Of a stretch of 64,000 nucleotides of DNA, positions 52,794 to 59,550 are shown in pieces (positions within the stretch are counted from its first letter, which is position 1; each line of letters starts with the position of its first letter). The stretch comes from Frigoribacterium sp. PhB116 (GTDB lineage Bacteria > Actinomycetota > Actinomycetes > Actinomycetales > Microbacteriaceae). The translations under genes were made by a program, and so were the position numbers. The stretch is from contig NZ_SOBE01000004.1 of assembly GCF_004364285.1 (NCBI RefSeq), forward strand, positions 124,001 to 188,000. Direction: 5' to 3'. Below the pieces are notes generated by a model, which did not search any database, was not told the DNA's origin, and saw nothing but the letters and a program-made list of their open reading frames with translations.

Positions 52794-53963
52794 ATGGCCC
52801 TCTCGCACCGTGCCCGCTCCGTTCGCCGCTCGACGGCGCCGTCCGGTGCGTCCGGCCCGTCCTACGCCTCGTCGTCCGCGCGATCGACCGCCTCGCGTGA
52901 CGAGCCGACCAGCCCGCTGCGGCGCCCCGGCGCGTTCCGCTTCGGCCTGATCGCGACCCTCGGCGGCGGGCTCGGCGTCGGCATCATCGTCGCCCTGATG
53001 GCGCTCTCGACGATCCTCGTCTACATCGGCCTCGCGTTCTTCCTCGCCCTCGCCTTCGAGCCCGTCGTGCGGCGCCTCTCCCGGGCCGGCGCCCCGCGCT
53101 GGGTCGGCGTCGTCGTCTCGATCGTGCTCGTGCTCGGCGCGGTCGTCGGCATCCTCGCCGCGGTCGTGCCCGCGCTCGTCGAGCAGGTCGGCCACGTGAT
53201 CCGCACGGCGCCCGCCGCCCTGCAGGACATCTCGCGCCAGCCGTGGGTGCAGCAGGCCGTCGAGACCCTCGGCCTCGAGGTCGACGTCGACGACGCGGTC
53301 GCCGCCGTCAGCTCGTACCTGCTCGACCCCGACCGCCTGCTCGCCCTCGGGGGCGGCGTGCTCGCCGTCGGACAGGGCATCACCAACGGCATCACCGCGG
53401 TGATCATCGTCGCGATCCTCACGATCTACTTCGCCGTGACGCTGCCGCAGATGCTCCGCTCACTGAGCCGGGCCGTGCCGCGCAGCCACCGCGAGCGCGT
53501 GATGGACATCTCGGACGAGATCTTCCTGTCCGTCGGCCGCTACGTCGCGGGGCAGGTGGCGCTCGCCGCGATCAACGCCGTCTTCGTCTTCGTGGTGCTG
53601 ACGATCGCCGGTGGTCCGGTGCCCGTGCTCTTCGCCGCCCTGGCGTTCCTCGGAGCGCTCATCCCCGTCGTCGGCACCGTGGTCGCTTACGCGATCATCA
53701 TCGCGGCGACCCTCAGCGTCTCGCCGGTGACCGCGATCGTCGTGGGCGTCGTGCTGCTCGTCTACGCGCAGATCGAGGCGTACGTGCTCACGCCGCGGGT
53801 CATGTCGAAGGCCGTGGCCGTACCGGGGGCGCTGGTGATCGTCGCGGCGTTCGGCGGGGGAGCGCTCGGCGGCGTGCTCGGCGCGCTCGTCGCGATCCCG
53901 ATCGCCACGGCGGGGGTCGTCGTGTTCGAGCGCGTCGTCGTGCCGCGACAGCAGAAGTCCTAG
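52794..53963 (+). CDS. AI-2E family transporter (PerM/TqsA-like)
   Basis: A 389-aa membrane protein with a Ser/Arg-rich cytoplasmic N-terminus (about 45 residues) and about eight predicted transmembrane helices. Family features are the first helix pair around ILVYIGLAFFLALAFEPVV, the central soluble segment (about 130-185) and the C-terminal FLGALIPVVGTVVAY and EAYVLTPRVM motifs. The family name is historical; members export various small molecules or ions. A -10-like CAGGAT (52782-52787) sits 6 nt before the ATG (leaderless geometry). Its TAG overlaps the stop of the opposing gene. Confidence 0.85.
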   Translation: MALSHRARSVRRSTAPSGASGPSYASSSARSTASRDEPTSPLRRPGAFRFGLIATLGGGLGVGIIVALMALSTILVYIGLAFFLALAFEPVVRRLSRAGAPRWVGVVVSIVLVLGAVVGILAAVVPALVEQVGHVIRTAPAALQDISRQPWVQQAVETLGLEVDVDDAVAAVSSYLLDPDRLLALGGGVLAVGQGITNGITAVIIVAILTIYFAVTLPQMLRSLSRAVPRSHRERVMDISDEIFLSVGRYVAGQVALAAINAVFVFVVLTIAGGPVPVLFAALAFLGALIPVVGTVVAYAIIIAATLSVSPVTAIVVGVVLLVYAQIEAYVLTPRVMSKAVAVPGALVIVAAFGGGALGGVLGALVAIPIATAGVVVFERVVVPRQQKS

Positions 53964-54346
53964 GGAGCGTCCGGCTCGGGCGGGCGGGTGCGGAGCGGCG
54001 CGTCGTCGCCGGTCTGCGCGGCGTGCTCCTCCTCGTCGACCGAGCTGCCGGAGGCGGCGTCGACGAAGCGCGCCCCGCCCACCGCGGCGGCACGGCGCAC
54101 GAGCTCGGCGACGAGCGCCTCGTCCTCGGGCTCGAGCTCGTCGTCGGGGGCAGTCTCGATCATCAGCTGGCTGGCGGGGCCGAGCAGCAGCTCGGCGGTC
54201 GCCGCCGACCCGTGCTCGTCGCTCGTGGGCACGTCGACGATGTCGGTCGTGCCGTTCTGACCGAGGGCCGCGGCGTAGGCGATGACGGCCTCGGCGATCG
54301 CGTCGCCCGTCATCACGCGGTTCTCGCCGTAGACGATGTACTTCAT
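53960..54346 (-). CDS. Small acidic protein of unknown function
   Basis: A 128-aa soluble protein starting MKYIVYGENRVMTGDAIAEA. The N-terminal 90 residues look folded (MTGDAIAEAVIAYAAALGQN, LLLGPASQLMIET); the C-terminal 35 are acidic and disordered (VDEEEHAAQTGDDAPLR). No family recognised; TGDAIAEAVIAYA suggests a nucleotide- or ligand-binding alpha/beta fold but that is a guess. GGGGGA precedes the ATG. Its stop shares bases with the stop of the convergent AI-2E gene. Confidence 0.68.
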   Translation of the reverse strand: MKYIVYGENRVMTGDAIAEAVIAYAAALGQNGTTDIVDVPTSDEHGSAATAELLLGPASQLMIETAPDDELEPEDEALVAELVRRAAAVGGARFVDAASGSSVDEEEHAAQTGDDAPLRTRPPEPDAP

Positions 54347-54394
54347 GGTCCCCCTCGGTAGGCCTCCAGCATGCTCTGGCGAGCGTGTGCGCGC

Positions 54395-54416
54395 TCGCAG
54401 GAGGCGCCTCCTGCGA
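54395..54416. other. 22-bp perfect palindrome containing GGAGGCGCCTCC
   Basis: The centre GGAGGCGCCTCC is flanked by TCGCA on the left and TGCGA on the right, a fully symmetric sequence in the 432-nt gene-free stretch 54347-54778. It joins two copies of the octamer GGAGGCGC that is over-represented in the whole window. Confidence 0.75.
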
Positions 54417-54441
54417 CGAGCGGGAGAGTCACCCCATCGGG

Positions 54442-54558
54442 GGGTGCCTCGGCTCCGAAGACATGCCCGGGTGTTCCCTAGGCACCCTGCGCGGCTCGCG
54501 GCCGCGCGCCTCCGGGAGCCCGAACTCCCGGCGGACGCCGAGAGCCCCGACTCTCGGC
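54442..54558 (+). other. Cluster of stem-loops, possible leader RNA
   Basis: Three inverted repeats follow each other: GGGTGCCT (54442-54449) with AGGCACCC (54480-54487); CCGGGAG (54512-54518) with CTCCCGG (54525-54531), loop CCCGAA; and GCCGAGAG (54537-54544) with CTCTCGGC (54551-54558), loop CCCCGA. They lie 220-340 nt upstream of the GlsB-like gene on the same strand. No riboswitch class is recognised. The rest of 54347-54778 holds no gene I can support. Confidence 0.45.
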
Positions 54559-54778
54559 ACGGGCTCCTGCGTCAAGGGCGACGCACGGGCCTGCCAGGGG
54601 GCTCGCCCGGGGCGCCGGCGCAGGACACCTGCCGTTCACCTACTCTTCGTCCGATCAGTGCACAAGGGGGTGTTCCTGACCAATTCCGGACAAAGCGCCT
54701 GGCTGGGAGCAAGCTGGTGGTCGACCTCGGGTCGCCTGCCCCGAAGCGGCCCCTCACCTTCTTACGAAAGGGCTCATC

Positions 54779-55048
54779 ATGGGCTTCCTCGCCTTCATCC
54801 TCCTCGGCCTCATCGCCGGCGCCATCGCCAAGCTCATCCTCCCCGGCCGTCAGGGCGGCGGATGGCTCGCCACCCTCGTCCTCGGCGTGATCGGCGCCCT
54901 CATCGGCGGCTGGATCGGCGGCGCCGTGTTCGGCGTCGGCTACGACGGCTTCTTCTCCATCCAGAGCTGGCTCATCGCCATCGTCGGCGCCATCGTCGTC
55001 CTGCTCATCTGGGGCCTCATCACCGGTCGTCGCGGCGCCAAGCGCTGA
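54779..55048 (+). CDS. GlsB/YeaQ/YmgE family stress membrane protein
   Basis: An 89-aa membrane protein of the transglycosylase-associated/GlsB family: FLAFILLGLIAGAIAKLILP, then the Gly-rich WLATLVLGVIGALIGGWIGG and a final helix IVGAIVVLLIWGLI with a basic end. Length and motifs are typical. In other bacteria members are induced by envelope or general stress. AAAGGG lies 8 nt before the ATG. A 432-nt gene-free region with stem-loops precedes it and a clear terminator follows. Confidence 0.88.
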   Translation: MGFLAFILLGLIAGAIAKLILPGRQGGGWLATLVLGVIGALIGGWIGGAVFGVGYDGFFSIQSWLIAIVGAIVVLLIWGLITGRRGAKR

Positions 55049-55064
55049 CTCGACCCGCAGCAAC

Positions 55065-55099
55065 CGAAGGCCCCCGTCGCTCTGCGGCGGGGGCCTTCG
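55065..55099 (+). terminator. GC-rich terminator after the GlsB-like gene
   Basis: CGAAGGCCCCCG (55065-55076) pairs perfectly with CGGGGGCCTTCG (55088-55099), and the stem continues inward to a 3-nt loop. It also closes the convergent LacI gene that ends at 55109. Confidence 0.85.
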
Positions 55100-55108
55100 C
55101 CGTCCCCG

Positions 55109-56134
55109 CTAGCGGCTCGCCGGCACCGGCACCGGCCCCGTCGTGCCGCGGACGACGAGCTTCGTCGGCAGCTGCACCTCGGGCCGGTCGATGACCCCGC
55201 CCTCGAGCAGCGTGAACAGCATGGTCGTGGCCACCGTCCCGAGGCGGTGCATCGGCTGCCGCACGGTCGTCAGCGCCGGCTGCTCCCGCGAGGCCTCGGG
55301 GATGTCGTCGAACCCGACGAGGCTGAGGTCGTCGGGCACGCGCAGGCCGAGCTCGTGGGCCGTGCGCAGCACGGCGATCGCCGACAGGTCGTTGGCCGCG
55401 AACACGGCGGTCGGGCGGTCGGCCGCCCTGACGTCGAGCAGCTCGCGGGCGGCACGGCGTGCGGCGCCCATCTCGAAGTCGCCGTCACGGGTCAGCGCGG
55501 GGTCGCGCACGATGCCCGCCGAGCGGAGCGCGTCGGCGTAGCCGGCCTCGCGCAGCGACGCGGAGCGCAGGTCGGGCCGCCCGGCGAGGAACCCGATGCG
55601 CCGGTGCCCCAGGGAGACGAGGTGCTCGACCGCCTGCACCGCGCCTCCTCGGCTGTCGGCCTCGACGCTCGGCAGGTCGGCACGCCCCTTGTGCGGGTCG
55701 ACCGCGACGACCGGCACGCTCGTGGTCGTCGTCAGGACCGACGGGGTGACGAGGATCGCGCCGTCGATGAGCGTGCCGCTGAGGCGGCTGAGCGAGCGAC
55801 GCTCCCAGCCGTCGGCGCCGCCCTGGTGCGCGCCGCTGTAGGCCAGCAGGTCGTACTCGGCGCCGAGCTGGCGCACGGCGGTGCCGACGCCCTTGAGCAC
55901 CTCCGAGCTGAACGGCTCGAAGTCGGCCACGAGCACGCCGATCACCCCGGTGCGGCGGGCCCGCATGCTGCTGGCGACCAGGCTCGACTCGTAGCCGAGC
56001 GCGTCGACGACGGCCATCACCTTCGCCGTCGTCTCGGGGGAGACCCCGTACCGGCCGTTGACCGCCTTCGAGACGGTCGCGAGCGAGACGCCCGCCGCCG
56101 CGGCGACGTCGTGGATGGTCGGACGGGCGTTCAC
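55109..56134 (-). CDS. LacI-family regulator of the GH3/ABC operon (BxlR-like)
   Basis: A 341-aa LacI-type repressor. HTH TIHDVAAAAGVSLATVSKAVNG is at about residues 5-26, then hinge VASSMRARRTGVIGVL and the sensor domain (VFAANDLSAIAVLR, DDLSLVGFDDIPEASREQPA). The GTG at 56134 gives the normal N-terminus; the open frame extends to 56221 only through the promoter region. A -10-like TAGGCT (56142-56147) is 7 nt from this GTG. It is divergent from the importer operon with a shared operator (56162-56173) between them, so it probably controls both, with xylobiose or a related sugar as inducer. Confidence 0.88.
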   Translation of the reverse strand: MNARPTIHDVAAAAGVSLATVSKAVNGRYGVSPETTAKVMAVVDALGYESSLVASSMRARRTGVIGVLVADFEPFSSEVLKGVGTAVRQLGAEYDLLAYSGAHQGGADGWERRSLSRLSGTLIDGAILVTPSVLTTTTSVPVVAVDPHKGRADLPSVEADSRGGAVQAVEHLVSLGHRRIGFLAGRPDLRSASLREAGYADALRSAGIVRDPALTRDGDFEMGAARRAARELLDVRAADRPTAVFAANDLSAIAVLRTAHELGLRVPDDLSLVGFDDIPEASREQPALTTVRQPMHRLGTVATTMLFTLLEGGVIDRPEVQLPTKLVVRGTTGPVPVPASR

Positions 56135-56141
56135 GAGCGCG

Positions 56142-56204
56142 AGCCTAGCCCCGTCGAAATGGTTTTCGAAAACGTTTGACACCCCCTCTGCCATTTCTGA
56201 CACT
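56142..56204. promoter_or_regulatory. Divergent promoters sharing one LacI operator
   Basis: GTTTTCGAAAAC (56162-56173) is a perfect palindrome with central CpG. To the right TTGACA (56176-56181) and GACACT (56199-56204, 17-bp spacing) can drive the importer operon. To the left TAGGCT (56142-56147, minus strand) serves the regulator, with the operator over its -35 position. Confidence 0.7.
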
Positions 56205-56280
56205 GGTCCGACGCAGCACATCGGAGCGCTGCGTCACGGGCCGACCACGGCCGCTCAACGACGAGGAACAGGTGGCAACG

Positions 56281-57582
56281 ATGGCGAGCAAGACGATGAC
56301 GACCCGACGACTCCTGGCAGGGTCCGCAGCCCTGCTGGTGGGAGCCGGGCTGCTGACCGGCTGCAGCGCAGGCGGCAGCGGAGGAGGTGCCGACGACGGC
56401 ACCCTCACCCTCTGGCAGAACTCCACCACCGGTCCCGGCCAGGACTTCTGGACGAAGGCGGCGGCCGACTTCACGAAGGCGAACCCGGACGTCGCGATCG
56501 ACGTCCAGACGGTGCAGAACGAGGACTTCGACAGCAAGCTGCAGACCGCCCTCAACTCGGGCGACGCCCCCGACGTGTTCCTGCAGCGCGGCGGCGGCAA
56601 GCTCCAGGCGATGGTCCAGGCCGGCCAGGTGAAGGACATCACCGACGGCATCTCCGACGACGCCCGCGCCGACATCAGCGAGGGCACGTTCGGCGCCGGC
56701 TCGATCGACGGCAAGGTCTACTCGATGCCGATCGCGGTGCTGCCCGGCGGCTTCTGGTACAGCCAGGACGTCTTCTCCGCGGCCGGCATCAGCACGCCCC
56801 CCACGACGATGGACGAGCTCGACGAGGCCGTCACGGCGCTGAAGGACTCGGGCACGCAGCCCGTCGCCCTCGGCGGCAAGGACGCCTGGCCCGCCGCGCA
56901 CTGGTACTTCTTCTTCGCCCTGCGCGCCTGCAGCAGCGACACGCTGGAGCAGGCCGCGACCGACCGCGACTTCAGCGACCCGTGCTGGGTCGACGCGGCG
57001 CAGGACCTCGCCGACTTCCGCGACACCGAGCCCTTCAACGAGGGCTTCCTCACCACGGCCGCCCAGCAGGGCGCCGGCAGCTCGGCCGGCCTCATCGCCA
57101 ACAAGCAGGCCGGCATGGAGCTGATGGGCGCGTGGGACCCGGGCGTCATCGCCTCGCTCACGCCCGACGCGAAGCCGCTGCCCGACCTCGGCTGGTTCCC
57201 GTTCCCCGCGATCGACGGCGGCGACGGCGAGCCCGGCGCGATCATGGGCGGCGTCGACGGCTACTCGTGCTCGGCCGGCGCACCCGACTCGTGCGTCGAC
57301 TTCCTGAACTACCTGGCCACCCCCGACGTGCAGGAGGCCTACTACAAGGCCTTCAACGCACCTCCGGTGAACACGGTCGCCCAGGAGGCCGTCACGGAGC
57401 CGTACCTGCAGGAGGTGCTGGCCGCCTACAACGACGCCCCGTTCGTCTCGCAGTGGCTCGACACCGTCTACGGCCTCAACGTCGGCAACGCGATGAACGT
57501 CGCCGTGGTCGACCTGCTCTCGGGCGACGGCACGCCGCAGGAGTTCGTCGACGCCGTCGACGCGGCCGCCAAGAAGGCGTAG
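56281..57582 (+). CDS. CUT1 sugar-binding lipoprotein (BxlE-like)
   Basis: A 433-aa SBP family 1 lipoprotein: signal with TTRRLLAGSAALLVGAGLLTGC (lipobox LLTGC, Cys about 27), Gly/Ser linker, then a typical binding domain (LTLWQNSTTGPGQDFW; YSMPIAVLPGGFWYSQDVF; FPAIDGGDGEPGAIMGG). ATG at 56281 is used with AGGTGG 5 nt upstream; a GTG 9 nt earlier is possible. It is first in an SBP-permease-permease-GH3 operon, the same gene order as the Streptomyces bxlEFGA xylobiose system. Substrate inferred to be a beta-linked disaccharide. Confidence 0.88.
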   Translation: MASKTMTTRRLLAGSAALLVGAGLLTGCSAGGSGGGADDGTLTLWQNSTTGPGQDFWTKAAADFTKANPDVAIDVQTVQNEDFDSKLQTALNSGDAPDVFLQRGGGKLQAMVQAGQVKDITDGISDDARADISEGTFGAGSIDGKVYSMPIAVLPGGFWYSQDVFSAAGISTPPTTMDELDEAVTALKDSGTQPVALGGKDAWPAAHWYFFFALRACSSDTLEQAATDRDFSDPCWVDAAQDLADFRDTEPFNEGFLTTAAQQGAGSSAGLIANKQAGMELMGAWDPGVIASLTPDAKPLPDLGWFPFPAIDGGDGEPGAIMGGVDGYSCSAGAPDSCVDFLNYLATPDVQEAYYKAFNAPPVNTVAQEAVTEPYLQEVLAAYNDAPFVSQWLDTVYGLNVGNAMNVAVVDLLSGDGTPQEFVDAVDAAAKKA

Positions 57583-57589
57583 GCCCCTC

Positions 57590-58612
57590 GTGAGCCTCCG
57601 CGAACCCCCCGTGCGGCCCGCCGCACCAGCCGGGGCTCACGCCACCGCCGGGGGCGAGGCAGTCGCCTCGCCCCCGGCGGCCTCCCGGGCCGTGTCCCGG
57701 CAGGGGCGTGGTGCCCGCGGCCTCGAGATCGCGCTGCTGGTCGGACCGGCCCTCGTGGTCTTCCTGGCCTTCGTGGTCTTCCCGATCGTGATGGCCGCCT
57801 ACTACGGCTTCTTCAGCTGGCAGGGCTTCGGCCCGCCGACCGACTTCGTCGGGTTCCGCAACTACCTGACGATCTTCCAGGACACGACGTTCCTCGACGC
57901 CCTGCGCCACAACGCCACGATCGTGGTGCTCTCGCTGGTGCTGCAGGGGCCCGTCGCGATCGGCCTGGCCCTGCTGCTCAACCGCAAGCTGCGCGGGCAG
58001 TCGCTGATCCGGGTGCTGATCTTCGTGCCCTACGTGATCAGCGAGGTCGTCGTCGGCACCGGCTGGAGCCTCATGCTCCAGGGCAGCGGCGCCGTCAACG
58101 ACGTGCTGACGAAGGTCGGCCTCGGCGCCTTCACGCAGGACTGGCTCGCCGACCCGAGCATCGCCATCTGGACCCTGCTCGTCATCATCACCTGGAAGTA
58201 CGTCGGCTTCGCCGTGATCCTGTTCCTCGCCGGCCTGCAGGGCGTGCCCGAGGAGCTCAGCGAGGCGGCGGCGATCGACGGCGCGAGCTGGTGGCAGATC
58301 CAGCGCCGCATCACGCTGCCGCTGCTCGGCCCGACCCTGCGCATCTGGGCGTTCCTGTCGATCATCGGCTCGCTGCAGCTGTTCGACCTCGTCTACATCA
58401 TCTGGGGCCAGTACATCGCGGCCACCGCCGGCACGTCGACGATGGCGACGTACATGGTCGCCAACGGCCGCACCTCGGGCAGCTACGGCTACGGCAACGC
58501 CGTCGCCGTCGTGCTGTTCCTCATCTCGCTCGTCGTCGCCCTCTTCTACCAGCGCTTCGTGCTGCGGCGCGACACGGCCGGCGCCCTCACCACGTCAGGA
58601 GACGAGTCATGA
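57590..58612 (+). CDS. CUT1 ABC sugar permease (MalF type, BxlF-like)
   Basis: A 340-aa permease with a Pro/Ala/Gly-rich cytoplasmic N-terminus (about 40 residues) and six predicted transmembrane helices. The EAA loop ELSEAAAIDGASWWQIQRRI lies at about residues 222-241. GTG start 7 nt after the binding-protein stop; the end overlaps the next permease by 4 bp. Unlike the rhamnoside operon, no stem-loop separates it from the binding protein. Confidence 0.9.
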   Translation: MSLREPPVRPAAPAGAHATAGGEAVASPPAASRAVSRQGRGARGLEIALLVGPALVVFLAFVVFPIVMAAYYGFFSWQGFGPPTDFVGFRNYLTIFQDTTFLDALRHNATIVVLSLVLQGPVAIGLALLLNRKLRGQSLIRVLIFVPYVISEVVVGTGWSLMLQGSGAVNDVLTKVGLGAFTQDWLADPSIAIWTLLVIITWKYVGFAVILFLAGLQGVPEELSEAAAIDGASWWQIQRRITLPLLGPTLRIWAFLSIIGSLQLFDLVYIIWGQYIAATAGTSTMATYMVANGRTSGSYGYGNAVAVVLFLISLVVALFYQRFVLRRDTAGALTTSGDES

Positions 58613-59550
58613 CCGCGAGCACCCTGCCCGCCCGCCCCCGCGGCGCGGCGGGCCCGGACGGCGGAGGCGCGGGCGCACCGGCGCGCACGCCCCGGTCCAC
58701 GGCCGACCGGCCGACCCGCAGGAGGCGCGGCATCGCCGACCCCGGACGCGGCGTCGCGTACGTGGTCGCGGCGGTCGTCATCGTGGCGATGCTCGCCCCC
58801 GTGGCGTTCATCGTGATCGGCGGCTTCCGCACCAACGCGCAGATCACGACCGACCCCTCCGGGTTCCCGAGCCCCTGGCAGGTCGGCAACTACCTCGACG
58901 TGCTGACGGGCGGCACCTTCTGGCGGCAGGTCGGCAACTCGCTGATCTCGGCCGGCGCCACCACGATCGGCACGGTCGCCCTCGGCCTCGCCGCGAGCTA
59001 CGTGCTGGCGCGCTACCGGTTCGCCGGGCGGGGAGTGCTCTACGCGCTCTTCGCCGCCGGGCTGATGTTCCCGATGACCGTGGCCATCACGCCGCTCTAC
59101 CTCGTGATCCGCGACCTGGGGCTGACGAACTCGCTGGCCGGGGTGATCCTGCCGCAGATCGCCTTCGCGCTGCCGACGACGATCATCATCCTCGTGCCGT
59201 TCCTCCGCGCGATCCCCGACGAGATCGAGGAGGCCGCGTTCATCGACGGCTGCAGCCGACTCGGCTTCTTCTTCCGCATGGTGGTGCGCCTGTCGCTGCC
59301 GGGGGTGATCACGGTCGGCATCCTCGCCTTCATCGGCGCGTGGAACTCGTACCTGCTGCCGCTGTTCATCCTCAACGACCCGTCGACGTTCACCCTGCCG
59401 CTCGGCGTGCAGGCGTTCTCGTCGCAGTACTCGGTCGACACGGCACGGGTGCTCGCCTTCACGGCGCTGTCGATGCTGCCCGCGCTGATCTTCTTCAGCC
59501 TGTTCGAGCGCCGCATCGTCGGCGGCCTGACGGGGGCGGTGAAGGGATGA
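58609..59550 (+). CDS. CUT1 ABC sugar permease (MalG type, BxlG-like)
   Basis: A 313-aa permease with a 45-residue low-complexity N-terminus followed by six predicted helices. The EAA loop EIEEAAFIDGCSRLGFFFRM is at about residues 205-224, and the C-terminal RRIVGGLTGAVKG is the usual MalG-type ending. The ATG lies in the stop of the previous gene, and its own stop overlaps the GH3 start (ATGA), so all four genes are translationally linked. Confidence 0.9.
   Translation: MTASTLPARPRGAAGPDGGGAGAPARTPRSTADRPTRRRRGIADPGRGVAYVVAAVVIVAMLAPVAFIVIGGFRTNAQITTDPSGFPSPWQVGNYLDVLTGGTFWRQVGNSLISAGATTIGTVALGLAASYVLARYRFAGRGVLYALFAAGLMFPMTVAITPLYLVIRDLGLTNSLAGVILPQIAFALPTTIIILVPFLRAIPDEIEEAAFIDGCSRLGFFFRMVVRLSLPGVITVGILAFIGAWNSYLLPLFILNDPSTFTLPLGVQAFSSQYSVDTARVLAFTALSMLPALIFFSLFERRIVGGLTGAVKG

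Noticed and set aside
54421-54470. Resemblance of GGGAGAG and CTCCGAAG to a glycine riboswitch core
   Set aside because: The conserved CCGAAGG...GCAA pattern and pairing layout are absent, and the downstream gene does not fit.
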